A DNA stretch of 64,000 nt from Cladophialophora immunda (GCF_000835495.1 NW_015622546.1:4086955-4150954), one strand, 5' to 3'; counted from the first letter of the stretch, positions 20,932 to 32,922 are shown. Notes: generated from the letters alone by a model not told the origin. Translations and numbers: made by a program.

Positions 20932-21391
20932 CTATTGTATAATGAATTTACGGTCGAGATCAAACCCAGCCGTCGTTACAGTCTTTGCCACGTAAGTGTT
21001 CTTGCTCAATAACCCTTCCTCTGCAAATGCTTTGGACATGATGAGAAAATGAGGCTCTTTCATGTGCCGATCTGTGTCACCCTTGGAAGTGTACCTGATA
21101 CAAAGAGAGAGGGCTGTTAGCTATTGTTCTGACTGTTCAAACAGAAATGCTGCTCCTTACGTTTCAAATAATATAAATTCAGGCACCTCAGCCTCGACTT
21201 GCTCCGTAACCAAGAATCTCAAGGCATAATCCTCTTTCTCATAGACCTCTCTACACTGTGCAGTGAGGAGCTCTTTGACCTGCAGAGAGTTCAGAGGGCT
21301 GTCCTACCCATCGATTGGAACATCACAGACTCACCCTCTGGACTTTATCAGGTCTCGGAGTGAAGATCGCTAAAATGTGGACTTGTGGCAT
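20932..21391 (-). CDS. Small ABM-like (dimeric alpha/beta barrel) protein
   Basis: Three exons, 21335-21391, 21161-21279 and 20932-21094, introns 55 and 66 nt (GTGAGT...CTGCAG; GTAAGG...TATCAG); 112 aa. No exon alone is long enough to stand out, but phases and splice sites agree throughout. The fold matches antibiotic-biosynthesis-monooxygenase-like proteins: strand QVHILAIFTPRPDKVQRVKELL, helix, FILFETYTSKGDTDRHMKEPHF (the E-x-Y...H signature) and a C-terminal strand. These small barrels are cofactor-independent oxygenases or heme/quinone-binding proteins in tailoring or aromatic catabolism. Divergent from the MFS gene, convergent with the Zn2Cys6 gene (105 bp apart). Confidence 0.75.
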
Positions 21392-21901
21392 TTCGATTGC
21401 AAAGAGACACCAGGCTCGTAGAGAGATGGGCAGACGTTAGCGAGACCAGAGAGCCTCCAACTGTCCTTTAAGTTGTGCCCTTGGGTTCTAACTGCCTGAG
21501 GACGGAAATCGAAAGCAAACGAAGGCGTTGGAGCGTAACTAGACGAAGCCGGGCCAGTGCACGAATCTGGAAATATACGCGGCCCCTGCTCGTCTCTACC
21601 GGGACAAAGTACCTAAGTAGGTCGTACTCTCAGCTTCACCCGTTTTGGTATGTATTCCTACCCCTGTAAACTTTTCGAACCCGCCAGCCTCGGCCCCTTG
21701 TGGGCCCATCAGACCCCAGGAATTTCCCCGCCTTCCACGTATGGGTGTGCCGACGGTCTAAGTTGAGCTTAGCACTCTTCCAGCTGCTCCCGCAAACGAA
21801 GGCAAGGTGGCATATAAATGAGACGGGATGGGCACTCCATGCAGTTCTTGCACAGCTACCTTTTACTTCATGACAATAATCGTGGATATCAGGAACTCAA
21901 A
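21392..21901. other. Divergent promoter, ABM-like / MFS
   Basis: About 510 bp between two outward-facing starts, so shared control is possible. TATAAAT at 21813-21819 lies 83 bp upstream of the MFS ATG. Confidence 0.45.
21813..21819 (+). promoter_or_regulatory. Candidate TATA box of MFS gene
   Basis: TATAAAT 83 bp upstream of the chosen ATG (21902). Suitable spacing for a fungal core promoter. Confidence 0.4.
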
Positions 21902-23569
21902 ATGCTCAAGACACAGTCAGACATCCAAGAGATGGCAGATGTTGTGCACGAGGAGAGGGTGAGTGTTCTCACAAGTGCAAAGCATATCGCTGGCTTCTGT
22001 ACTAACATTCTAGAGAAGCCCTGCCCAGACAGAGTCGATGTCGAGCTGAAATCCGCTAAAATAGACTTGGAACAACCACACGATGAGACACGGTTGAAGA
22101 AGCTTGTGCGCAGAATTGACCTGCGCATCGTCCCTTTGCTGTCTTTCATGTACCTTCTCAACTATCTTGATCGAGGCAACGTGGGCAACGCAAAAGTCCT
22201 CAATGAAGAGACTGGTGACGACCTTTTACAACAGACACATATGACCTCCACTGGCTATGCTATCACACTGAGCCTGTTCTCCGTTGCATACACGCTTTTT
22301 GAATTGCCCTCGAATTGGATTATCAAACGTTACGTCCGTCCTTCGATTTGGTTGGGTTTATTACTCTTATGCTGGGGAGCCACAACGCTAGGATTTGCTG
22401 GCGTGCACTCTTACGCTGAAGTCATTGTACTTCGCTTCCTTATTGGCGTTTTCGAGGCCGGTTTCTTTCCAGGTATGTGGAAATGAGGAAGACGTCCTCT
22501 GCTATCGCTTCTGCAATTCATCCGCTAACTATCAAATGTTTAGGAATTGTCTATTTCACAACTTTCTGGTATTGCATCGAAGAACGAGGGCTGCGTATCG
22601 CATTCGTCGCCGCCCACGCCAATCTTGCAGGAGCCTTCGGTGGTGTTATTGCGTACGGAGTCGGACACCTAAATGGTGCCAGTGGCTTGCAAGGCTTCCG
22701 TTGGCTCTTCATCATCGAAGGGATTATCACTGTTCTCTGCGCCCTCCTTCTGCTCTTCTTTTTACCAGACTATCCTTCACGCGCCAAATGGCTCACTCAA
22801 GAAGAAAAACGGCTCTGTGATTGGAGACTGCAACAGCAAGGGGCAGGGTACACGAAAGCGCACGCTACCCGAAAAGAAATAATGGAAACGTGTTTCTCTC
22901 CAAGGATGTTGCTCCATTATATTATTTATGTGAGCACCATTTCAACTTTCGAACTCGGCGGTGATCCAGAAGTTGACAATACCACAGGTCTTCAACACTA
23001 TTCCACTTGCGTCCTTCACGTTCTACACTGCAACAATTGTCACGGGCTTGGGCTACAAGTCACTGGAAGCGCAACTACTGACAATCCCTCCATGGGTGGT
23101 GGGCTACCTCTGTGCCCTTCTTTACTCATTCCTAGCCGACCGATTCAACGCCAGAGGATACTACATTTGTTTCGGCTCGATATTGGGTGGCCTTGGCTGG
23201 CTGATTTCGGGTTGTCTCCCTGCCCACTCATACACTGCTCGATATGGTTGCCTTGTTCTTGCGTCCGCGGGAGCTTTTCCCTGTGTTGCACCACTCAGTG
23301 CATGGATCACCGGGAATGTCCCTAGCGTTACCACGATGGCTATCGCGACAGCATTGAATAACTCAGCATCCGGAATCAGCCAAATCATTGCTCAATGGAT
23401 TTGGAAAGCCAGTGAAGCCGAGAGAGGCTATCCTACAGGCAACTTTACGTGCGCTGCTTGTAGTTTTGTGGTGGCATTTCTCTCCATTGTCTTGAGAATT
23501 TGGTACGGGCGCATGAACAAGGCTGGTGTTGCTGACGCGAGTGGCAAACCGAAAGTGTGGGCATATTGA
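21902..23569 (+). CDS. MFS transporter, anion:cation symporter (allantoate permease-like)
   Basis: Exons 21902-22472, 22544-22929, 22988-23569; introns 71 and 58 nt; 512 aa. Major facilitator of the ACS type (Dal5/Tna1-like), which imports carboxylates, vitamins or amides across the plasma membrane. Signatures: RRIDLRIVPLLSFMYLLNYLDRGNVGNA at TM1, FELPSNWIIKR, FLIGVFEAGFFPG at TM4 (restored by splicing), EERGLRIAF, and GFRWLFIIEGIITV at TM6. About 12 hydrophobic segments are visible. The 5' end holds a perfect-looking optional intron (GTGAGT...CTAACATTCTAGAG, about 57 nt from 21958) that is in frame only if the second AG is used. Read-through is also open, so 19 residues are optional. It probably imports the substrate of the neighbouring enzymes. 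Confidence 0.88.
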
Positions 23570-25659
23570 TAAGTGATGAGCATATTGTTGGAGATCTACT
23601 GGTATGGGGAAGAGTATGCGATTGAGACTACGATACCTGTGTCCAACTGAGGCGAATGTATTGCTGAATCATGTGCCACAGTCTTAGATTGAAAGTAGTA
23701 CTTCCGCGCTGGGAGCTGTTTGAACCACAGAAATAAGAAAGCAAAGGTTCATCCTCTGTGTTCTGTCGAATTCTTGACGGTTGCCTCTCAGAAGATGCTG
23801 AAACTAGTTTCAGACTGTAGTCAACAGAAAAGTAGCGAAAGAATGCAATACTATTGGCTGGAGTCTCGAGAGGATGACCGTCGGAATCCCCCTTCTAGAA
23901 TGCACTACGGCTCATTTGTTTTCAAAGGGCTTTTAAAACATCGACAGGAATTGATTGAGAACCTTGGGAACTTGAAGGTAATTTCCAGTCAACTACGCGT
24001 GTTTGATCTAAGCCTATGCTTATCGATATCACGAGTATTGTAAGAAACAAGAGTATGGACGGACGCAGTTTGATCTTGATATTGGGACCGCCAGATTTTC
24101 GTGCTATAGATTGTACTCGAGGTCGTAGGCCAGGGTGTCAGTGCAAAGCGACTCTCTCAGCTCGTGAATCCTACATAGCTATGAGTGATCAGCAAATCTG
24201 CACCGTCATATATTGTATAGTATGTCCATGTGACAACCCTGAGGCATTCGAGTCTGATACAGAACGTTGGTGGAGAAGCGAACTTGCGTCCAGCAACTCT
24301 GGCATGGAGGTTGAAAGGAAAATTGTCAGACATAGATATATCAGACTTACTTTCGATGCTCGGGATGTTCGGTATAGCTCTTTATCGTTCCAGGACCATC
24401 CAAAACCGCAACCAAGCCCATATTATATCCTTGCGAACGGTGTGCCGTGCTCAAGTGCGGTGGAGCGATGTCGGCCCTTATCAGCCCAGGGACTATGCCT
24501 ACCATGCCTACGACCGCGTGTCTTAATTTGTCAATGTCGCTGGGGCTGACGTCTGGTTTTAATTTGAAGAGTACTGCTCGTGGTTAGAAGAGAAAGGTAC
24601 AATCCGTAGCACAAGGGGAATGATAGCGAGGTTCTCTGCAGAACGCACCGATATGGTAGACTGCCATTTATGTGATTTATTGTGATCTTTTAATTTGGTG
24701 AAAGTTTTGAGTGTCGAAGTTACTCGAGGTGTATGTCGTCTCGACCCGTCAAATGATTCCGAATTAGTGGGAGAAATTGGTCTTGAAGGAGAAAACAGAT
24801 GGGCAATGAAAGAGAGGCGGTCAATATACGCCAGTGAGGCAACCTTCTGGTGGATTATTGAAAGTATTTTCCCTACTGTAGCCCGTGTAACACGAATCCA
24901 TACAGCGAATCCCTCAGGCTCTAGCACATTCGAGATTTTTGCGTTTACAGGATCTATTCCAGATTCGGTCGCCCAATGTGGGTGCAACTCAAAAAGTCTC
25001 CATTAGGTTCAAAACGTCTCGCCTGGAACTTCTTCCAGCCTGCGGGTGGCGGGTCTTGAAGGGCCGGTAGTGAACCTGTCTTCGTGGCCACTGCACCAGG
25101 AAAACTATCCAAGAAGGATTGTCGCCAAAACAGGAAAAGGAAGAGATTTGCGATGGCTGGAAGTATGGCAATTTCGGAGAAGGATGACACAGGCTGAACA
25201 ATGTTCAAACACTTTATCGGGTAACATGTACCCCGGAAAGTAAGCGCGGAGACATCATACCATCGCCTGTGTGGTGGTAACCGGAATTGCTGCCTGGGAT
25301 TGTCGCTCTGGAGTTTCAAGGCATCGTGATGATCGAAAAGGGCTAAATTTCCGTACTGTGGGGTAAGGGTGCGTAGCGTGTGGGTCAAATAAACCAAATT
25401 TGTTTGGCAGATAAGACACTAGTGATGGAGTCATCTGGAGATGGGGGGTAGCGGCCCAGGGTTTCTTTCCGACTCTGTTCCAAGTTGTCAAACCGATCCA
25501 GACTGTCTTTCTTTTTTGATAACAGACCCCGTCTGCCCTTGCCGTCGAGACATAATATTAATCAAAACTTTGTTATTCATTTCTCGAGGGACCTCTCGAC
25601 CATCAATTCAGAAAGCTCGAAGACACGGAGAAGGACAGAGTTACAGAAGAACCTAGAAG
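23570..25659. other. 2.1-kb intergenic, no gene recognised
   Basis: Long open frames occur on both strands (plus 24016-24549; minus 24559-24987, 24954-25397, 25255-25491). None of the minus frames starts with ATG and none shows a motif. The minus frames look more protein-like than the plus one and might be a decayed gene. The last 200 bp serve as promoter of the next gene. Confidence 0.35.
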
Positions 25660-27299
25660 ATGAGTTGTCTTTCGCAAAAGTTGGCGGAGAGAGATGCTGG
25701 GGGCAATCCAATTCAAGTGGGGGTCATCGGCGCTGGGAAATTTGGGTCTATGTTGTAAGTCTATGCATCAGTTCGTTCAAGAAAAAGTCGAGCGGAGAGC
25801 AAAAAGAACACGACTTTGCCAGAGGGTCCAATGCTCAGAAAGAATTCTACTAACTGGTGGTTTCTTTGTGGTATCAAGCATTGCTCAAGTGTTCCGCTCG
25901 CCAGGAATCAACCTCGCTGGTGTATGTGATCTCAACACCGGCCGTATCTATGACGCCTTTAGTCGAACAAGCTATCCGGAAAGCAGAATCGACATGACTG
26001 GAACGATGGGCTTGACTGAAGGTATTAAGTCCGGCAAGACGATCGTCACCACTGACTCCACTGCTCTCATCGCCCACCCCGAAATCGATGTTATTCTCGA
26101 AATCACAGGAAACCCAGCAGCTGGTGTGCGCCACGCGCTCCTATGCTGCGAATATAAAAAACACATCGTGATGATTAACGTCGAGGCAGACGTCCTTGCG
26201 GGACCACTCCTGGTAAGGAAAGCTAAAGAGGCGGGTATCATATACTCCATGGCATACGGCGATCAACCTGCCCTGATATCAGAGCTGGTAGATTGGGCCA
26301 GAACCTGCGGATTTGACGTGGTGTGTGCTGGCAAAGGCACCAAATACCTTCCGCAGTACAAATACTCCACTCCCGATACGGTGTGGGACCTCTATGGATT
26401 CACACCTGAACAGGTAGCTAGGGATAGCCTGAACCCACAAATTTTCAACTCATTTCTCGACGGGACGAAGTCAAGCCTAGAGATGGCGGCTGTGGCCAAC
26501 GGCACTGGGCTAGCTTGTCCCACAAACGGGCTGAGCTTCACCCCATGTGGATATCACGATATGGCGAAGGTCTTGAAACCGGTCTCCGATGGCGGCTTCA
26601 GCGAGAAGTCTGGAATGGTTGACGTTGTGTCGTCGCTAGAGCCCGATGGAAGGCAAGTGTTTAAAGATGCTAGGTTTGGTGTGTACGTGGTGCTCAAGGG
26701 TAAGTCTCGGCCCATTCGCAACTGACATAAATAGTTCATTCATTACTTAAGAGCTCACACATCGTGGAATCACAGCACCAAGTGATTATCAAAAGGAATG
26801 CTTTGAGCAATACGGCCTCGAAACCGACACCTCGGGATATTATGCAACACAATACAAACCATTTCACCTGATCGGGCTGGAAGTCGGATACTCAGTGGCT
26901 TCCATTATGTGTCGTGGAGAGCCAACAGGCCAGACGAAGACATTCGCAGGTGATGTCATTGCTACTGCAAAGCGGGACCTTAAGGCAGGCGAGGTGCTAG
27001 ACGGTGAAGGCGGGTATACTGTCGTTGGTAAGCTGATGCCTGCAGAAGCATCTTTGGAAAAAGGAGGTCTGCCAATAGGACTCGCTCATGGCTTGAAGCT
27101 CAAGAAGGATGTTGTGAAAGACCAGAGTCTGAGCTGGGAGGATGTCGAATTCTCAGAATCGTCGCAGGTTGTGGCTGTCAGAAGGGAGATGGAAGCTGTC
27201 TTCCGCGAAGAGTTTGCAACCAAGAAACCGAAACAAAAAAGCATCTCCAATGGGCTGTCAAATGGCATATCGGATTGCTTCCGGAACGGGGTGGTATAG
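25660..27299 (+). CDS. NAD(P)-binding oxidoreductase with SAF domain (homoserine dehydrogenase-like)
   Basis: Exons 25660-25754, 25879-26699, 26776-27299; introns 124 nt (TACTAAC branch) and 76 nt; 479 aa. N-terminal Rossmann fold IQVGVIGAGKFGSMF, joined over intron 1 to IAQVFRSPGINLAGVCDL. Then VILEITGNPAAGVRHAL and the homoserine-dehydrogenase-like middle (GIIYSMAYGDQPALISELVDWA, CAGKGTKYLPQYKYSTPDTVW). The C-terminal about 130 residues form an SAF-type domain (VIATAKRDLKAGEVLDGEGGYTVVGKL). Bacterial relatives with this architecture sit in catabolic operons and are generally uncharacterised dehydrogenases. The last about 20 residues (KPKQKSISNGLSNG) are low-complexity. It may belong to the 13.5-27.3 kb group. 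Confidence 0.82.
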
Positions 27300-27636
27300 G
27301 TAGACGGCTGTCTCGCGATTGAAGCTGTTGAACATCCGGAATTGAAGATGCAACACTGATGTCTGTGACTTTCTTGTCCTGTTCAACCGACAAGGCATGG
27401 AGGACCTCTGCAGAGTTGTTGTAGGTGGATCGAAGCAATCTAACTACCAGCATCGGGCCTCGCACATCTCACTGGCGTAGCCTACAACGCTGGCAACTTT
27501 AAACTTTGTCATACTTCTTTGATTCTTAAGTATCTCGGTGTTAAGTACGCCTCCTAACTCACGTGTCTCCTCAAAGACCGTTTCTGAGCTGCTCACCTGT
27601 CTCGCTAGAGATTAATTTCTTCTCCGTCGTTAGAAA
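27300..27636. other. Convergent 3' intergenic
   Basis: About 340 bp between the converging oxidoreductase gene and kinesin relic; nothing recognised. Confidence 0.35.
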
Positions 27637-28982
27637 CTATGATTTCACCCCACAAGCAGTATACTCTTTCGTCAAGCCAACAAGATTGCCGTATTTCAAT
27701 GTGTTGGCAGTCGCTGAAAATTGATCTGATGCCGGAGAGACAGTGAGTATCATAGCAGACAAGCTGTCTTCGGCTCTCACGAAGTGCTCCCGAAGAGCCA
27801 TTGTAAGGGGAGCTGAGCGGAATGGGATACGAGGCTCACCCAAAGCTCGGGCTCGAATGACCTCCTTCAACGCAAATAGGTCTGCGTTGATTTATCTTCT
27901 TTCTTATCGTTCCTATGGTGTTAGCCTTAGTCCCAAAGTCGATACTCCTTTTCCCTGGTCGAAATATTCAGCACCTGCCAAATCAACAAAGACGAACTTG
28001 CCACCAAGGCATGGATATGGACTCGAACTAAGCACAGATGACACAGTAGCTTCTGCTGCCGCAAGACGTGCTTCAAACTCCTGCTTTTCTTTCTCTGCTG
28101 CATCGATGCGAGCTTGGTCTGGTGGGCAGTCAGGATTTTGCCTGTACGACCCGTCTTCCGCCTTGATGAGGCTGCGGGCCATCTCAGCCAAATAAACATC
28201 CGTGGCTCTCTTGCCGACAGGAACAAGTTCCGATTGACGCTCTACGACTGCATTACGAGCCTCGAGAAGAGCGCGATTCACCACCTCCAGCTCCAAGATT
28301 GCATGAGTGCGCGAGCTTTGATCGTGAACGGTAGATGTACCGGTCGATCTTAGCTTCAATCCTTCAAGAAGATGCTGACGCACTTCGTCAAACGTATGAC
28401 AAGCCCGAGTTGAATGTGTGTCCGTCCATCAGGTCCTTCCCGCAGATAACACTCGTTCTGTTCGTTGAGAAGATCATATGCATTCTTCCTTCGAAGTTCA
28501 TAGAGTCGCATACAGACACAGAGCCTCCCTTGTGCCGCTCGTTGGCCCTCAGAAAGCCCAGTGTTCAGAGTATCAAGTGCCGTTATAAGTTCTCGTGCTG
28601 CGCAAAGAAATAAACCAAGTCCCTCATCATGCTCATAGTCGTATCCGATAATGGTATGCGTTTTTCCACTACCAGAGTGGCCATAAGCAAAAAAATTACA
28701 GGTGCGACCTTTAAGAACCGCCGGAAGAGTAGGTGCCACCACCGCTTCAAAGACTTTTCGGTTACTAGAGGCAGGACCAAAGACATCTGTGAAAGAAGCA
28801 CCGCTCTTCCAGGAACAGGCTTGATTGGACTGGGTCGGGCAGCGAAGCGAAAGTGATATTGGAACGTTCTCGTTTTCCCAAACATCGATATCGATCTCTG
28901 GCAATCCAGATTCGGTAGAGCTCAAGGGCCGCCATCGAACATATACTTTAGAGCGGTTCTGTAGATTACATTCGGCAGACAT
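27637..28982 (-). pseudogene. Kinesin motor-domain gene, broken
   Basis: Relic of a kinesin motor (microtubule ATPase). From ATG 28982: YVRWRPLSS at the N-terminus, AYGHSGSGKTHT (P-loop), STVHDQSSRTHAILELEV (switch I), FVFVDLAGAEY (switch II), then LKEVIRARALG, RIPFRSAPLTMALREHF and ANTLKYGNLVG. Three faults: (1) a +1 frame change near 28404-28415, between GRTHI and CHTFDEV, with about 25 expected residues apparently missing; (2) after the switch II segment only a 33-nt GT-AG remnant (27913-27945) remains, too short for an intron here; (3) two in-frame TAA codons (27904-27906, 27892-27894) just before INADLFALKEV. The reading frame downstream is intact to 27637. No tail or coiled coil follows the motor. 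A sequencing error could explain one fault but not all three. Confidence 0.75.
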
Positions 28983-29253
28983 TGGTATCGAAGCGCAAGA
29001 GTGATGTCTGACGCATGAGGGATGACAACACTGGGTAAATATCGTGGGTGAGAAAAATTTCCCACGTCGGTTGACCGCTCTTCAAAACGGCAGAGCACTG
29101 GGAATTCTACGGCGGAGTAATTTGTACACCAGACGATTATTTCTTACTAGCGACTGTAACATCTCTCCTATGATCATAGCGATCGTGGCAGCTGTTGCAG
29201 CTATGTTTAGTGCACAACCTGACTCAACTTGGGAACAATTATCAGTCTGTTGA

Positions 29254-30453
29254 CTATATCAGCAGCTCCTGAGGATCTCTGCTCTTCAAATAATCCTCAA
29301 AGCTCATGGCTTCAGGTGGTGGGTTCCGCAGCCCACTTGGCTCGATATAATCTTTCACCTCACACATGTAAGGAAATTCGGCCAGATAAGCAGCACCTTC
29401 GACCACCTCTTCCTTTAAGCCTGTCATTCGGCAGAGTAGCTGCACAGTGACCTCCACGAAGTGCGCCCTGCGTTGCGTAACCTTTTCCCAGGTTTTCATA
29501 CCCTCGTCGAGCCCAATCCACCAATCAACTGCCAAAAGTTTCGTCCCTGCCGGCTCCTCCTCCACCAGACAACGCACATACCCACCAGTTGATATATGTG
29601 GCATGAAAACTGGAATTTTCATCGACATTTTCGCCGGAAGGACCATGAGATATTGGCCACCTTTAGACAGCTTCTTTTCTTTGGACTTCTCTTCGCTCGG
29701 AGGAGGGCTCGGGAGAAACCTCACAAGAAACGGGATCTTTGAGACAAGCCATACGATCCATGGCGTTCCGAAGGGAACCCTGTGAGGGTACAACAAAGGA
29801 TTGTCGGAATACGAAGAAGCATAGATGTAGCTTGCTTTGGCCGCCAGCTGGGGCAGATCTGTGGAGATGTATGCAACAACCACACCCTTAGTTTCAAAAT
29901 GATGACAGCGAGCGTACTTGCCACCAGAGGCGACCTTCATCGAGCCGAAAGCCGAGTATACGAATCTCTCGAGCTCTGGTATCTGCGATGCTGCCGCGGC
30001 CGCGTTCTTACCCCAGTTGATCTCAGTGTTGTACGCCAGTTGCGAGGCCTCGTCATCATTCTTCCCGGCGGCCAGAGCGCCACGATACACTTCCCAGTAA
30101 TTGGTATTGACAAAGATGGCGTGGGCTGACGAGAACCCCGAGAGAAGGCTTGGGATCGAGGAGAGGTCGGCTTGGACGAGCTCGGCGCCAAGAGCAGCGA
30201 GGTTCCTTATTGACGGTCAGCACCGACGTAGACGCGGGAATAAAAGAGCGCATCTTCGATATCGCTCAACATCCTGCAAATTGGTCAATTGGGTATGTAC
30301 ATACTTGGCTTCTTTAGACGTAGGATTGCGCGTAAGACAGCGAACATGCCAATGAGATGACTGGGGAGCGGAGAGGAAAGTGCGTGCAACACTGCCGCCC
30401 TGTTTTCCTGTTCCGCCTACGATGGCGATGGTTTTCTTGTCGATCGCTGGCAT
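29254..30453 (-). CDS. NmrA-like NAD(P)-binding protein
   Basis: Exons 30305-30453 and 29254-30205 with a 99-nt intron (GTATGT...AATAAG); 366 aa. Rossmann N-terminus TIAIVGGTGKQGGSVARTF, then WHVRCLTRNPTSKEA/KNLAALGAELVQADL restored across the intron, AIFVNTNYW and the NmrA-typical LERFVYSAFGSMKVASGGKY. NmrA relatives are atypical SDRs that lack the catalytic Tyr and act as redox sensors or as reductases of the isoflavone-reductase type; which applies here is unclear. The C-terminal half (VRFLPSPPPSEEKSKEKK, GGYVRCLVEEEPAGT, SFEDYLKSRDPQELLI) fits the family's substrate domain. Divergent from the bZIP gene (372 bp between starts). Confidence 0.88.
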
Positions 30454-30825
30454 CGTTCGTGGCCAGTAAGATTTGCATGAAGAAGCGAGGCAAGGCGTAG
30501 GATCTCTGGCGTCGCCAGCATGGTTTTCATCAACCTAGACATGGGCGTTGCCAGCATGGAATATATACTTTCTACTTACGCACACCTTTTGGGAGCTATA
30601 CAATGAAGTTGCCCCGAATCTCTCTGTTCCATTCCAACGCCTGCATTCCGATTGGGCAAAAGTAGTAAGCAGCAAGGGGTGGAGCAAGTGCCACCCAAGT
30701 GGTAGGAGAGTCGGAAGACCGAAATGATAGGCTTGGCTACAAAAGCGGCTTAAATTGAACACCGCCTCCGAAACTCGACCTCAGGAAGCCTTTGCCGTCA
30801 ACAGCAATTTTCGCTTTCCCTTTCA
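30454..30825. other. Divergent promoter, NmrA-like / bZIP
   Basis: 372 bp shared by two outward-facing starts. No TATA box or palindromic operator stands out. Confidence 0.35.
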
Positions 30826-32027
30826 ATGACCAGCAAAACTGGATTCGCGAAAGGCCAATCTAGTAGTTCTAGGCTCGGAATGTGCTGTAATGACTCGCAC
30901 TCTACACCAACCTGCAAGCACGCGCCCGGAGATAAGGGCTCCTTCAAAAGTGCCATTACCGAGGCACGGCGTCAGCAAAACCGGCGTGCACAAAGAGCAT
31001 TCCGTGAGTCTGCTTTGCCCTTAGAAGCCGAATCTAACACTGATACTCTATAAGGAGAGAGGCGAAGGGCCAAAAACCGACTCCTATCCAGCACCAGGCA
31101 AAGGCCACTTGCACCCTATCCCCATGAATTCGAAGCGGATGCCAATGCAAACTCTTCCGACACTGGGATCCTGAACCAAAGCACCGTCGGCCCAGAAACC
31201 CTGATACCCAGCCACCGCTATCAAGAACATGCAGAGGGAGTGCAGGATCGACCAGATCCGAATTGCGGCGCTACCAAGGAAGCGCCATTCACATTCTCTT
31301 CCCCTCAGACATTACTGCCTACTCATCAATCTCTCATTCCCAAACTTCACACTCCCTTCTCAGAGCTCTTGAACCTTGTAAGAGATCGCCCAGCGGCTGC
31401 ACTCTGGCCACATGGAGTAACCACTACCCTGGCCGCTTGCTTGTTCAACGCCCGCGCTTTGGGTATCGACATCGAGCGAGTCATGGATCCACAGTATATG
31501 TCGCCGTTCTATCAAACCTCTGTTTCGCCAATACTCATATCGGGGTTGCCGGGGCATTCGACCAATAACATTATTGCCCTGAATCAACAGTCGTCGGTCC
31601 CCGGTTCCTTACGCCCATGTTCCGCACAAGTCATGTTTCCTCACCATGTTTGCATCGACATGTTACCGCTGCCAAGGCTGAGGGAGACGGCAGTGATGTT
31701 GAATGTTCTTACTCAACATGCAGGAGCAGATAGAGTGCTAGGGGGAATCGATAGACTTCAAGAGCTGAAGAAGGATGTCTACATTAGGCAGGGCGTTAGG
31801 TTCCGCGGGAGGGGCCAGCTAACAGAAGGCGAGTATATCACGTACGATGAAAGTGGGAGACACTGTGGGAACCCATGGGAAAGAGGCAGTTGGGCCGTGG
31901 CACCGTGGTTTGCAAAAAAATGGACATGTGAGCTAGCTATGGTACGACTGTAGGTGTCTCAAACAACGCACAACCACATCCTTCCCCTGGCACAGTCCTG
32001 ACCACCCGGGAGGGGGCTAAAGGGTAA
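30826..32027 (+). CDS. bZIP transcription factor with DUF3425-type C-terminus
   Basis: Exons 30826-31003, 31055-31927, 31996-32027; 360 aa. The basic region RRQQNRRAQRAF/RERRRAKNRL is completed across intron 1 (51 nt, CTAAC branch), at residues about 46-68. The zipper is short or absent, as is common in this fungal class. The C-terminal half (PFSELLNLVRDRPAAALWP, HHVCIDMLPLPRLRE, CGNPWERGSWAVAPWFAKKW) matches the DUF3425-type domain. Intron 2 (31928-31995, GTGAGC...GGCACAG) was adopted because it yields KKWTFL, the usual family ending; without it the frame stops two residues earlier at 31953. Likely a stress or metabolism regulator; adjacent to the NmrA-like gene. Confidence 0.8.
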
Positions 32028-32922
32028 ACTGAGACGCCGAATACCGAGTACTGAGTACAAGGAAATAGGTTACGGTGAAGTGGTCATCAGTACTCCGCAT
32101 CTTGTAGGTGACTGTCGTCCATCATGACTACCAAAAACTATTTGTAGTCAATTACTGTCCTTAGCTAGTTCGGAGCGACTACCAAGTCCACTCCCAGCCA
32201 CGGCCACCAGCCTCCCGGCCGAAATCTTCGCAGCCAATAGATACAGGCCCGAGATGCTCGTCTCCGAGAATACAACATGAAACACAACCTAATATTGGGT
32301 ACAGGAACAGTCAACGTCACTCAAAGAGGGTGAGCAGCAAACAACTCATCATTCTGACAATCTTCGATAATGATGGCGGCGAATGAATTTAATAACGCTG
32401 TGCGAATCCACCACCGGTTACCAGTTTCAGGGCCCAGTTCTGATGTCTCAAAGCCCTTCAAACTTCCAGAGACATCTGGTGGCATCAGCAATTCCTCTGT
32501 CCTGTTAAGAACGATAGGCTCGCAGTTTGGGGGATGGCGCAGCCAGTGAAGCCTTGTGTCGAAGATGGTTTGACAGTGGTCGAAGCAATAGTCAGAATGC
32601 TTGTATCCTCACCCGGTGGCTCGGCTGATCTTTGTCCAAGGCTACCGAACGATCTCAAGTTAAACATGCGCTGCTGTGGAACCGAGTTTTGCTTGTTTTC
32701 TGCTGACGTAAGTATGCACGAGCAGGCACTATACCAAAGAAAAGATTCAAAACTGAATTTTCTACTACGGAGGTGAGCCAGGGGTGGTTGTGGTTGTGAG
32801 ACTGATATGGTCGGCTTTGAGCGAGCCTGGTGGCCTGGAGAGTTCTAAACAACAGAATAGTAGATTACCAGTATTCGTGAATCCCATACCACCAAATAGT
32901 CGCAATTTTCTGTCCCGCGCTT
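32028..32922. other. Intergenic, no gene seen
   Basis: About 895 bp between convergent genes. Short frames at 32485-32852 on both strands have no motif. Confidence 0.4.

Noticed and set aside
24954..25397. 147-codon minus-strand frame as a gene
   Set aside because: Begins at TTG, has no motif, and overlaps another equally open minus frame; left as unresolved intergenic sequence.
27913..27945. GTATCG...CTAAC...CATAG read as a normal intron of the kinesin gene
   Set aside because: Only 33 nt, shorter than any other intron here, and splicing still leads into two in-frame TAA codons.
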